Assembly: GCF_020382885.2 (NCBI RefSeq)
Contig: NC_058512.1
Location: 1,983,001-2,047,000 of the forward strand
From: Scatophagus argus
Taxonomy: Eukaryota; Chordata; Actinopteri; Scatophagidae
Direction: 5' to 3'
Length of the DNA: 64,000 nt
Shown: positions 13,244-26,400 of the stretch, one piece after another
Layout of the letters: each line of letters opens with the position of its first letter
How positions within the stretch are numbered: position 1 is the stretch's first letter
The notes under the pieces: generated by a model
The model's input: only the letters and a program-made list of their open reading frames with translations
The model's database searches: none
What the model was told of the DNA's origin: nothing
Translations under genes and position numbers: made by a program

Positions 13244-14457
13244 CTGAGGCTGCTGAGCCGTTCGTCTCTTACAAATCACATTTCTGCGTTTTCAGGAGGG
13301 GACATCAAGTCGTGTCTGTGGTTCTTTAAAGCAACAATATTTTCTCTTAAATATTGCAGCCAAAAACAGGACATAGTGACTATTTTACTGATGATTCTGT
13401 GACTTGTGACTTGTGTTTGGTCCCTGTTGTCTCTCCCTCGGAAACGTCTTTGCTGTTGCACGTTGGTGTGATACGGATGTGATGTGACACGGCAGGCCAG
13501 ACTCTTTCCTGTACACTGAGATACTTCATGATGGTGCTATAAAACACAAGATCCTGTGATGTCGTTACAGGTCGTGTTGATGATGCGTCGCTGGTCTGGC
13601 TGCTTTGCTGTGAAGCTCCAGACATGTTTGGTGGACTGAGAAACTTCATCAGCATCGGGGTGAGCAGATGATGACTGTGTTTTCATTTCTGTGCGTACTC
13701 TTCCTTTAAAGGTTGGATGCTGTCTAAACCAGGGTGCTTTGTAAGAGCACCAGTACAGCCAAGCACTACTACATAGTACAGAAAGAGTATCAGCCAGCCT
13801 CACCTGACGTTACTCAGCAAGCACTACAAGTACTACACACCAAAACTGTGGTTCATCACACTCATGATGCAGCAGCGCCATCTTCAGGTGGTGCATCTGC
13901 AGTCCACGCAGACTCAGTCAGAGGTGGGAGTTTTGAGTGAAACGTTTAAAAAGTGTTGGATGGATGTTTGTGTGTTGTATGAGCTTCATTCCCATCAGGA
14001 TGTGCTTTATGTTCTGTGCTTCTTCCCACGGATGGAAACGCCGACGGTGTTCAGAACCGTGCAGGATCAGCATGAACCATAAGAGAAATCCTGCAGGGGG
14101 AAAGATGGCGGCATTTCTGAAACCTCTCGAGCTCAACTTCCTCGCCGAACACCACATGGTATCAGGATTACACAAGTAAATCACATTTTGGACCTTTTCC
14201 ATCACCACACGGTGGAGCCAAAGGCCCCCATCTGGTGAAGAGCTTCAGACTGGCTGGACTTTTTCCTTTTGCAGTGCAAGGCCAAGATACACTGAAGTAC
14301 ACAGATACTTCGAGTTCTGCACTCAGAATCCTGAAGTTAAAGTACATAAGCAAAATGTAGTTGGAAGTAAAGTAAAGTACTTGTTTTGCAGGAAATTGTC
14401 CCTTGTGACCGTTAATACTCATGTATTAACATGTAAGCAGGTGGGCTTCGTGTAGTC

Positions 14458-14560
14458 CAGTGGTTCCCAACATGAGGGTCGGGCCCCTCTGAGGGGTCAC
14501 GAGATGATCACTGAAGTTCTGGACCATGTGGGAGCATCTCAAACTTGTGCCTGTTAAATA
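14458..14560 (+). mobile_element. hAT-type element fragment
   Basis: It starts CAGTGGTTCCCAACATGAGG and continues with GGGTCGGGCCCC and GAGGGGTCACGAGATGATCA. This is the usual left end of a fish hAT-derived non-autonomous repeat. The far end could not be fixed. Confidence 0.5.
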
Positions 14561-14806
14561 AACACATTTTACATGTTTGGCGTGTTCAGATAAAAAGCCA
14601 AAGTCAGTATTTGTTCTCGTCCTCCTTCTTTAAATCAGATTTGAATCCATTCAGCTCCCACTCAGGCTCCTTCTCGCCAATCTTCAGGTATTTACTGACT
14701 CCAGGTGACAGGAAGTTCATAGGTGTTTCTCTCAGGTGAACTGCTGAGTCTTAAGCCTCGGACTCTCTGAGTCTTCTCCTCCATCTTTTCTCACAGACTT
14801 TCTCCT

Positions 14807-14832
14807 CCTCCTCCTCCTCCTCCTCTTCCTCT
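14807..14832. repeat. (CTC)n trinucleotide run
   Basis: About eight CTC units in otherwise pyrimidine-rich intergenic DNA. A short (CCG)n(CTG)n run also occurs at 15961-15989. Confidence 0.85.
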
Positions 14833-16164
14833 TTGCTCTTATTAGAGCGTCACATTCCTCGCGTGGGAACGTCGTATCGGCCGCCTGTGGCTCGATTTGT
14901 ATTGGATTACTTTATTTTTCCTCGTCTTTAATCCCTCATTCAGACAGACCAGTCAGTCTTGTCTTCGGGGACAGCTTGGATTTCAGAACTGGACTTCTGC
15001 ATATGTTTAAAAGTAACATAAAGGTTTAGCTTTGCATCAGTGGCTGCTCACTTTGACAGGATTCTGTTGATTTTATGTGAGGAGAACAAAAATGGTAACG
15101 TGAGGACTTGAGATGGAACAGGACGCTTTCACCTCTTCTTTCTTTCCTTCCCAGACGTGGAAACCTGCCAGGAAATCCTGCTCGAGCTCAGGTACCATGA
15201 AGTCACTTATCTTAAATATTTGTTTCACGCTCAACATGAGGAAAACTGCGTCAGTTTGCTAGAAGGTAACGAGTTGAATCTGGAGATTTAACGAGCGACA
15301 GGTTTCTAAAATGTGCACTTTGCGCTACAATCTTTAACTCTTGTTTAAGGACCAATCAGATTCAGGCTCCTCCTCAGGTGCTCAGGGAACCTGTGGCTCC
15401 ACTCAAAGAGTTTCATTCAGAGAATCCTGCAGGAGTTTTTCTCATGCACTTAATGTACATATACGAGTTTTATTTGTTTTCATTTCATAAACTTAAAATT
15501 TGTCAAAACCAAAACTAAGACCCTAAAGGAACTTCCCAGCATGCACTGCTTGAGACCGTTGAAGGAAACATGTATGATGGAAACTTGCTGTGTTGCTTTA
15601 ACACGTATAAATATAAGTCAGTTTCCACAAGGATGAAAACCTGTTGACGATCAGGCGTCAGAGTGCGTCTCATCAGTTTGTCTCATCAGAGTCATGTCTT
15701 AAACTAAGACTCTGAGGTGTTCAAACTGATTAATTCAAATATTTAGCTGAACTCACATTTCGAAGTTAACCACCCAAAATTATTTCGTTTGCCAAATTAT
15801 TGCTAATTATCACATTTTAATATGCTAACACTCTAAACCAAACAGGAGAAGCGTTCAGCATGTCAGCATGTGACTTCTTCTCTCTTTCCTTTTGCTCTTA
15901 TGATTTTACATCCCGTCAGAAACCGAGTGGAGCCCGGAGGAGACGCTGACGGAGGACTCAGGCCGCCGCCGCCGCTGCTGCTGCTGCTCACACAGGAATC
16001 TCAGGAGGAGTGAAGGCGGCTGGGAACAAAAACGTTCACGGTGTGTCATCACACATCGCATGTAATCCTCAGACAGTACGACACACAGCACATGCTGACC
16101 CAGTCTGAAGACAGTCACACACTGTCCCCACATCAAGTCCTCCAGAGACAACGCGGACAGCCAC

Positions 16165-17437
16165 ACACGAGGCTTAGGTTCTTTAATGGCAGAATAAATT
16201 AGACTCGTCCTCTGTTTTTATGTCTTCTACACAAGGAATACAAAGCAGCTGCAGTTTAACACACACTTACACAAGCACAATAACATGGCGGCTTCCTACA
16301 GGCGCCGCAGCTGAGAGGCGACTTCAACAGAAAACACACGGTTTGGTCACACACCACTGAATCTCCCTCCGGTTTCGTGTGTTCACACTGAGCGCACACA
16401 CACAGAGCTGCCATCGTGCCCACATCACAAGTGAGGATGAATGAAACAATGACTCAGCGTTTTAGATCAAAATACAACTCACCATAATGAAGCTGTAAAC
16501 ACTTGAACAACATCCTCATCTCAGCCATCTTTAACACAAATAAGTGCTAAACGTGGGGGTGAAAAGTCCTCTTTTATCTTATCAGGCAGTGCAGCTGGGA
16601 TTTAACTTGCATCTCAAGGGCACAACAGCAGTGGGTAGTGAGAAGTGAAACATGTTTTTTTTACAGTATTTAAATACTTCATTGTGTGAGCTTCATGACT
16701 AACGTGTTTATTCAACACAAAAGCATTTTGTAGTTCTTTTAAACTTGTTGAGCAACTGGAGAAAAGTGTCAGGACAACATGAACAAACATTTCAGTCTCG
16801 AGTCCGTCTCAAAGCAACAGCAGACAGACGGCTGATGTTTTCAGAGTTGCAGGCTTTTTAGGTTTGTTTTCCTCCTGAGCTGCAAAGCGAAAACTGCTTG
16901 AATGTACAGGTGAGTAAGTCAGACTATTCTTTAAAGCAGGTAAACAACATAAGGTTCACACATTCCTTTACTTTCAAAGTATCACAGACGAATGGCTTTC
17001 CTCCTTCTTGTCTGTGCTGCCCACTCGAGAGCTGAGCCTTCACAGCTTCACATCGTGATGTACAGGAGTTAACCTGCTGCGACGCCGTCACGTGAACGCC
17101 ACACGCCCTTTATCCCGCACTCTCTCCGTGATGCAGTCGACGTTTTCTTCTGGCCTCACAACTCTGTTGCTCACTTGCAACATGAATATGAATAAAAATC
17201 TGATGACTGCACTATTTGACAAGCTGAGAAAGTGAAACCCACATTACCAGCAAAATGCTGTAATGCAGCAAAGTGTTTTTGGTTTGAAATGAGAAGGGTC
17301 ATATTTCTTGGTGACTCACAGCAGACTATAAAAACCTATAAAAATCAGTCAGTCAGAATTTCTTCATTTGTCTGCAGTATAACCTCAGAAGTGCTTTGCT
17401 CACATGTTATCAGTCCGATCAGGGTCTCTGAAGGCCA
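16165..17437 (-). other. ahr2 3' UTR
   Basis: Non-coding DNA downstream of the ahr2 stop at 17438-17440. An ATTAAA polyadenylation signal on the minus strand lies at 16182-16187, suggesting an end near 16165. The length of about 1.3 kb is plausible for AHR transcripts. The end point is inferred only. Confidence 0.5.
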
Positions 17438-20400
17438 CTATGTGCCACTGTTTTGGGAAAGGTTGATGCTCCCAGCAGGAAGGGCCGGGAAGGCAAACGG
17501 GTCAGCAACACCGTTCAGGGGAACTTTGGGGATCTGCGGATGACAAGTGTAGAAATTCTGTGGTTATAATGAGGCCCACATCTGGATCAGATCGTTAGCG
17601 ATTAGGTCCACTTCATCAGCACAGTCATCCCTCCTGTGTCACGCTTGTGCAACAATAACACGAGGACCTGGACCCAGATGCAGACGCTCGAGGCGGAGCT
17701 GGTACAGAGCCATCATTTTATTAACACAGAAAAGGTAATGAAGCAAAGGCTTGTGGGATGGTGAGGCGGGCAAGACTGGAAACCACAGAAGACAGTCCAA
17801 ACGGGCAAACAAACAAAACATTTGCTTCTGGTCTTATTTTACCTGATCTTCACCGTTCCAGCAGAAGAAGGACGACTGTAACGATCCACTTTCAGGTCGA
17901 GCTGTTCCCCGGCCAGCGCTGCCCCCACTCACGTGAACCAAACTGATGTTGCCCACATCTGTACAGGCAGCCGGTCCCTGGTTGAGGCCTCCGGCTGCCA
18001 CGCCTGGATAGGACGGCATGACAGGACCGTTTGCGGTCACCCCTGCCACATATGAGGGCCCTCTGGAGCTCGTGGCTCCCAGCAGGGGCCCGTTCTGTCT
18101 GACAGGAACAGTGGCGGCGTTCGCCATGTGACCCTCTCTTGTTTCATACATGCAGCTGCCGGATAATCGCTGCATTTGTGGGAGGAGTGATGAAGCCGTT
18201 GAGTTCAAGCTGCCTGGTGTGTGTGAGGAGTGTGTCAGTGTGTGCCAAAGGCTCTGAAGCTGTGGCCCCCCGTGAGTGTGGTTTAGCGCATATTGCACAT
18301 TTTGGTCCGTCTCCTCTGAGCCAGGTCGACGGCTGCCGCGGGTACCGTCAGTGCTTTGAACAAATGGAAGCCAAGACTGTTGTGACGCGTGAGGATGCGA
18401 GTGATCCACATGGCAGGACTGTGTTGAGATCATTTGGCTGCCACAGTGGTGGTTGCTGCTGCCCGGAGGCTCCAGCCGACAGGTGTGTCCCTGCTGAGTG
18501 TGTGTCCATGTGTGTGCAGCCCTGTGACACACAACGTGAGAAGCACCATTTAGTCCAGTCGAACAACCGACACCACTGACAACACCTCCGGATGTCGGGT
18601 CCGTCGGTGGGGGCTCACTGGACCCAGGATGCTGTGCTTTAATGGATAAACCGTCCACAGGGAGGTGAGTCTGGTCTGAACCCTGCACAAACCCGCCCGT
18701 CTCTCTCCTCAGAGCCTCCTCCACGTACGAGAACACATCATTGGCCAGGATTTGGTTGAGTTCCTGTGATGCGTCTTCCCTCTCGTTATTCATCCTACAG
18801 AGAGTGTTCTCCCAGTCCCTCAGCTCTGTCTCCTCAACGTCAACTCCGTCTATCCCTCCACCCCCGATGTCTCTCAAAATCTGCTCCAGTGAGTCAATCA
18901 TGGCTTCCGATGTGACGTCCATTGTAACGGACCTTGCCTGTGAAGCTTCAGACTCGCTCGGCACACTGAGCAGAGCGTGGCTGTCCAGGAAGGCTTGTTC
19001 CATGGACGACTGGGGTTGTTCCAAATCCAGCTCCTCTATCTGGGGAAAGACCGGGAGCTGGGGACTGGGTTTCTGTGGATGCATGTAAACAGAGCGGTCC
19101 TGCCGTTGAAGGGATCCCAGGAGGGAAGCGGGGTCCAAAGCTTCCTCTGTTGTGGGCTCAGAGGCGCCCGGTGTACCCGAGCCAGGAGGTCCAGACATGG
19201 AGAAGGCATCCGTGCAGGAGTCGTACAGGACGCCTTCACCGGTGGCGAGGTTGAAGGGGAGCTGCTGTCTTCTCTGGTGCAGGTGTTCCTCTCCTTCCTC
19301 GTTCCTACAGAAAAACAAAGGCCATGAATGAACACTTTCAACGTAGTGAAGCTGACCTTGAGCAGGTCAAAGTGAGATTTTAGTCAGAAAAGATGTTGAT
19401 GCTTACGTGAGGGCTTTTTGACGGGCGATGATGAAGTCTGGTCTTCCTCCCTTGAAGACTATCCTGGCCGAGGCCTGAACCCACAGCCAGCGTCCAGTTT
19501 TGGTCAGCAGCCTGAAGAAGGTGAAGCCGCTGTCTCCAGTCTTCATCACTGCGGGTGGAGCCGGTGGACATGACAAAAGGTTAAAGACAAGCAGGACGTG
19601 CACAACGTAAAGCGCACGTGTCTCGGAGAAGAACTCACTCTTGAGGTGGTTGTCAGCGCAGTACATCATGTCCGCAGCGTGGATGAACTGATAGCCAGAG
19701 CCTGTTGTGACCAACTCGATCTCTGAATATCCTAAAACCAGCTTCCCTCTGAAAAGAGACACAGACCGTTATCGATGCTGGTCTGGACACTGGACACACC
19801 ACCAGTCTGAGAGATCTGCCAACCTGGTGTCTATGCCCACAGGGGCAAAGTCCATCCTGTGTTTAGTCTGGAAGATGAAGGTCTTGGTGCGGATCTCCAT
19901 GACTGAAGGAGGCTGCAGTGCTGTGGCGATGGCAAACAGAGCCAACTGAGGAGGATCAGCGCCAGCTCCCTGCAGGTGCAGGTACTTCAGACGTCCACTG
20001 AAGTTCACAGCCTGAAGCAGAGGAGAGGAAGTTACTTTGCGTCATGCCAGCAGCACGACTTCCTCCCAGACTGAAATATCTCAAGAACTACAGGATCGAC
20101 GAGAGATGTTCACGGTCCCCTGAGGTTGAATCCTAATGACTCTGGTGATCCTCTGACCATTCATAAAGCGCCATCATCTGGTCAAAACTTGCTTTGTCCA
20201 AATTAGCAAACGTTTTATCTGTTAAACATCAGCATGTTGCAGCTTTTCTTTGTGGTACCAGGAATCCAGACGTGTTGTCCAGGAGGGAGCGAAGGCGACA
20301 GCAGAAACTTCTGTCCAGGAAAGACGAGTTCTCTGGAGGGATGTGCTGAGGCAACAGGTTCACGGCGGTTTTACTGCCAGACTGCCCATCTGCAGGGAAA

Positions 20401-23400
20401 CAACATTAATCTGATACAATAACTTTCAAAACAAAACCCTCACTTTTAAAACTGTTTGAGAAGACAGAGGTGTTTTTTTGCTATTGTGGTTATGTAAACG
20501 TAATGATTAGTCACCCAAGGAAGAGTCAGGGATGTCCTCAGGTCGGCCATCCCTGACTCTTCCTTGGGTGACGTATTGTAATTAATGAAGTAAGAGCTTG
20601 TACTCAAAAGATATTGTATATTGTGATGTTAATTGCCCGTCCCTTTGTGCAGAGCTACAGGTTAGGGAGCCACAAATGCAGGGATAATATCTGAATAAAA
20701 TCTGCATTGTGTTTGTGACAGTCAGACCGGATTCATACTCTGTGAGCCGCCCTCGTCGGGGTTGAGGGAGAAGTGAAGCTGACACTTGAACGTCTCTCTG
20801 TCGTCCACGTGAACGAGATCGAAAACACTCTGCTGGACGACGTCGGACTGGTGACAGAAAGGAAGCAAAGGAGTTGAGTCACGCACTGCGCAGGTCTCAG
20901 GTACTTGTACAACGGCAACACGTTTCAGAGGGACACATTTTACTTTTTACAGTCTGAGAATGATAACGTAGTTAACATTACAGTTACACTCTGCGTCCAC
21001 TTTATTAGGCACACCTAACCTAAACTAATGCAGTTTAATTAACAAATGTTTTGAATGCCAGACTTTGCTGGGAACAGAACATTTCTACTGTACTGCAGTA
21101 TCGCAGTATCTCAGGTGGTATCACAGCTGTACCTGATGGAAGCCCAGGAAGTCCCCGATGGTCGGCGAAGCGTAGAAGACGGTCCCATCGGACGTCACAA
21201 CCAACACAAAACCATTTAAAGCCTGCAGACGTAAAGGAAACACACAGTGACACACATGCACACTGACACAGACACACCTGTGCACGCAGGTAATCCACAG
21301 TTCTGCTGCTGTACCTGGAGGAGGAGGTCTCCCTCGGAGAAGCTGACTCCATCCAAGGACACTGCATTGGTGCCGTTTGCAGGGACGGCTGACCTCTTCT
21401 GGAGCACCGCTGCAACACGCAAAAGCAAACAAATGGGTCAGAAACTGATTTTAATGTCCTGAAGCTGCCAGACGGCGAGCTCAGCGGCGTGCAGAAACAT
21501 ACTGACAAGGTAAACGAAGCGCCAGGATGTTCCTGACTCACCTTATTATGAGTTTTAAGATTATTAAAGCATCAGTTCACCCAAAACACCAAACCTAAAA
21601 ATATGTTTTCCCACTTTTCGGCCATGCAGCCTCACTGCTGACAGCTTCCATCAAACTGTCCACATACAAAGTGCTGACAGTGAAGTCTGGATTATCCATA
21701 AAACCAGGAATGTTGTTTCTGAAAACAGACGCTGCTGTTAACATCAGTGTTGTTCCAGAAGCGGCAGGCAGTTATTCCCTGAAAAAGGTCTAAAAATCCG
21801 GTGAACACTAACTGTCCAGCAGCAGACACACACAGTTAGCGACCAGCAGGTGAACAGAATGCAGCACTTAGCAGAAAGAGTTGGCCTGAAGTTGTAGTCT
21901 GTAAAGTGTCGCCGCCCTTCTCTGTTATGTCAGACTTGTCAGACACATTCTAGCCAACGTAAACACTGCTGGTATCCGGTGAGTCTCTACAGCACTCGCT
22001 GCACGGGTCTGCTAATGCTTCACTGGTTCACCTGTGGAGCAGATAAAAGTATCAGTGACTTCCTGCAGGCCAAACGCAGGCATCTTTCACCTCCACGAAC
22101 AGGACAGCCAGATGTGCGCACAGCTGCACTGTATTCACATATCGGAGTGTGGTGAAAGCATCCAGAATAGGCTGCAAATGCTCATCATCGCAGACAGGAA
22201 ACTCTGTGTTTGCAGAACTGCTGAATACAAAGGCCGTCCAGACAATCTTCCTCAAAACACGTCGTGATTTTTATTTCAACATTTTTGTCTTTGTGTTAAG
22301 AAGAAGTGATTCGGCAGCTTGAGCAACATCTCGTGTAATCTAATCTGTGATGGCTGGTGTTTGGCCAGCAAAGCAAAACGTCCTTACAGTAATGACTGTA
22401 TGGCACGCGATGCACCGCCCCCCCTGCTCCCACCGCCCCCCTCCCCCCTTTTTAAAACAAACCCACTGGATCTGCCTCTCGTCTCCCCTCCACACCCAGG
22501 AATGTGCCCTGTCGTCTCCGTCAAGAGCGCCTTTCCACAAACCGAAAGAATCTCCGGTTTGTTATGATAAGACGAACTGTAACCGACTCTGAAGTGCAGC
22601 AGCTCAGCATGTCTTCGAGTGTGACGGAAAACACACACGAGCGATGCGAAAGTCTAACAAATGTTACTGAAAAGTCCACTTCAGAACTGTTGTAACGTGA
22701 ATCTGCCCACCGCTCCTCCTTCGATCCTCACCCGCCTGCCTTCCTCTTACTCTCCTCACACCCCCCCCCCACCCCGTCTTCCCCCTCTGCTGGGTTCACA
22801 TACCAAAGTGAACAGATCTCCCTGAAGATGTGGGCCTGGAGGGAGGAGGGGAGGCTGATGGAGGGCTGCAACCCTTCAGGCTGAGGCCGCCTGCTTCATC
22901 TCTGCCTCCTTAATGTGATTCATAATAAGTATATTATAAACTAATAATTAAGCAGAGTTTGCCAGTACAAGGACTTAAGGAGAGTGTGTGGCCTGTTCAT
23001 GACTCAGCACATTTGTCTTGCTGACCTCGTTCACCCCTTGTTATCGACACACAGGAAGCAGACATCAACAACCAGCTCGGCAGCCGACCGCGGCCCGCGT
23101 GAGGCAAACCTCCACCCCTCCCGGCGGGCCCAGGCTTCCTGAACCGCTCAGACTCTGTTGCTACGAGGGATCACCATGACAGGAGGAGCAGCATCACCTG
23201 GGACTCGTTCAGAGCTCGCCGAAGGCAGCAGGTCTCAGATGTGAGTGAGTTTGTGACAGACAACTGGCATCCACCTCCAGTTTCCACCCAAGGCACCCAC
23301 CCAAGTCCAATTCTGACATCAGTCTTTTAATCTGACATCGATGGTGTTTTTCTCACTCGAAAAGTTGGTGCTGAAACAACAAACTTTAATTGGTTTCTGC

Positions 23401-26400
23401 ATTTGTGGAAGCCTCCACAGCTTCTTCCATGAATGAGATCAGACAGATCAGATACAGTTTGTTTGTACTTCCATTTCTTGACTAAAATATTCACTTTGTT
23501 TGACAACAGCAGGTGTGTTTGAGAGTCAAACAAGACATTTGTTTTAACAGCCAGGCACATCACACAAAACAGTCCTGTCCTGCTTTAGTTCCCTCACCTA
23601 AACACATCCAAACACACTTCAACAATCAGTTACAAAAACACATCAAAGATAGCGTGAGGACTGTTTGAAAGTGTTCTGGGGTTTTCGTCTTGTACAGCAT
23701 CAAACATCCATCTCATCGCTCCATCCTGCAAAAACATCTTTCACAATCGGAGGAAACTGCTGCAGAAGATTAGATGAAGAAGCACAAGAAATTCAGGAGG
23801 TCTTTGCTCTCCTTTAAAAACAACTGCAGTGCGTCCATCCTGGAAAATCTGCCATCAGCTTCATCATTTTTAGTCACTCTGGTGTAGCGTCAGTCTTTCC
23901 CGGCGGTGACGTTAAACAAGGCACAGCGCTGGTTGATTGCATCACACGTGTGACGTCAGGCTGGACGAACATCAGAGCTGAGAGGAGATAACATGTTCAC
24001 AATACGACGCATGGCGGCACAGAACACGCACACCGAATCTTCTTCATCCGCACTGATGATGAAGATACAAGCGTCATGCGATGAGCCCCGAACTGGAGCG
24101 ACTACCAGCAGCTTCGCCGCAGGTGACGTGAAGCTGAGCTGCTCAGACGTCTCCGCCCTGCACAGCCCTCATGTCGTGCTTCATCTCCATCATCTGCTGC
24201 TCCATCAGCAGCAGCGATCAGCCGGCTGATAGCAGCTGAGAGGCACAACGCGAGGGGAAACGCTCGCTGCAACCCGTGGCCACAACGGTGTGCAGTTTTG
24301 TCAAACCGAAGCTTTTATTTTCTTTGCTTCAGACAGCAGCTGGTGGAAGCGTGTGGTCTGATTTGGCTTTGGTGAATGACTAACACGCTCATGAAGCTCA
24401 GTAAGAACACCAGCACTTCATCTGAGCTCAGGGTTTCTGCAGGCTCACGACCGAAAGCCTGGCATCACAAACTGCGGGTGTGGAGCTTGAAAGCTGCAGG
24501 TCATATTGACATCATCATCATCATCCATCATCAAAGTGACACGTTTTGACACCTGGACAATGTGCTGATTTGATCAGCATCAGGATGAAGACCTACTGTT
24601 CCAGTCTGTCCGTCTCATGTTCCTCTGCCCAGACTCCATCTGCCCTGCAGTGCACCCTCCGGTCTCCCTGCCAGCAGAGCTCCACCTATTCATTATTCCC
24701 AGCGCCAAGCTGCCCCTCCGACCGCCCAAACACTCGCAGCTCAGACACAAAAAGTGTCTGCAGCAGCAAATTTTTTGTGCTCATGACACCTGTGACCTTT
24801 TCTGTGTAACATGTACCAAAAACAAAGTAGGAGGTAGAGACCACTTGCCATGGAAGTAACCCTTAACCTTGAGGTATCCCACGCTGAGCCGGAGCACAGA
24901 CAGCTTGTCCAGGCGACCTCTGACGTCCTCAGGGAAGGGCAGCAAGCTGGTCAGGTGGTCCAGCTCCACGTTCAGACGGTCCCGGTGCCGTTTGGACGGA
25001 TTGGTCTTCACAGGCGGAGGCTTCACGCTGTTTCAAAACGACACACAAGATAAGAGGATGCGTTCACTGATGCTGCCTGCTAAAACACGTCGGATCTGCA
25101 TGACAATCTACAACACACAGTGGAATCTTGGACTTAAAGTGAAGTGGGAGTTTGAGGCACCAGGTGCATTTTTCGTGTCCCGTGACAAGCTTGTGCAGTG
25201 TGTCTGAACGTCTGAATGTGTCTCATACCGCCACACTGACTCTTCCTGTTCATGACAACAATACGTTTGTTCAAAATTCCAGTGTTGAATTTCTCAGAAA
25301 CAGTGTCAGCTGCTGCCAAAATAAACTCTGAACCACATCAAATAAAGCTTCAACTTCCTGGTTTTAAAAGCCAGCAGAGGCTGAACATGCGGCTCAAACT
25401 TGTATTATTACAAGACTGGAAAACACACACACACACAGAAACGTTGTCGGCTACGTAAGCTTGGCACATTCACTGTGCGAGTCTGTGTTCAGATTAAACA
25501 CCTCAGAGTTTATTATTGAGTAAGTTCTCATCAGCATAGGTGGCTGCAACCACTCACTGATCACTTGATTAAGTGGAAACAAAATACTGAGCAACTATTT
25601 ATTCTGGTGATCTGTCGATTGTACCAGTAATTTTTCGAGTTAACCAAAGCAACCAACATTTGATGGCTTCGCGTTTCCAAATGTACGAATTTACCTTGAG
25701 CTTTCACCGTTGAAAACTGAATTACTGGATAATGAACATGTGTTAGCTGCAGCCGTAGTCTGTTTTACTGCGATCTACTAATTAGATGGGTCATAGTAAC
25801 AAAAAGCTGCCTCCCTTTTCGGAGTTAAGATCAGTGCATCACGGTAGTCTAGCCACTTAGTAGGTTTAGCAGATTAGCTATGGTGCTAAGCCACATAGCT
25901 GCACAACAAGAAAATTGAGCATAAAAGTTAAATAAAATTAAAATGGATTTTTTTTATCCTGGATCTTCAGCAAAGGTAAACAACCTGTCTCATAATTTAA
26001 AAGTCCGGCCTGTGTCAATAAAAATCTGCAAGTAACAAGAGTCTACAGGTGTGCTAGCAGCTTTGTGATGCTGTATTTAAGCTAAATGCTAATGTTAGCA
26101 TGCTAATATGCTTACAATAACAATGATAACATGATGATGTTAGGTAACGTTTAACATCTTCGCTGTTTCAGTCTAGCATGTGAGCATGCTAACAGCTGCT
26201 AATAGCGCTGAAAACTTAGCTTAGCTTGTCATAAACCAAAGTACTCGACAAAGTTTGACCTGATGATGGCGCTAGATGAAAAGTCGGAACATCACATCAC
26301 AACATCACCAAAGTCAGCAGGATTCATCCTCTGGATGACAAAGTCTGATGGTGGTCCTTTTAATAGCTGATAGATTATTCAGTCTGGATCAAGTGTGAAC

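Larger units (their letters stand above)
12700..16160. other. Gene-free stretch between the octamer block and the ahr2 3' end
   Basis: I found no exon here on either strand. Apart from the TG and CTC runs and the hAT-type fragment listed separately, it holds a repeat with alternating AAGTAC/AAAGTA motifs at about 14290-14400. The short frames (for example the minus frame at 15906-16166) show no recognisable domain. Confidence 0.5.

Noticed and set aside
17834-17842. Stop codon read directly from ahr2 exon 10 as the end of the protein
   Set aside because: A GTAAAA donor precedes it and a fitting last exon with family-type sequence exists at 17438-17533.
18139-19327. Plus-strand frames of 115-146 codons
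   Set aside because: Antisense to the large ahr2 exon 10.
23993-24229. 78-codon plus-strand frame in ahr2 intron 2
   Set aside because: Low-complexity Ser/His/Leu content, no family match and antisense to a gene.
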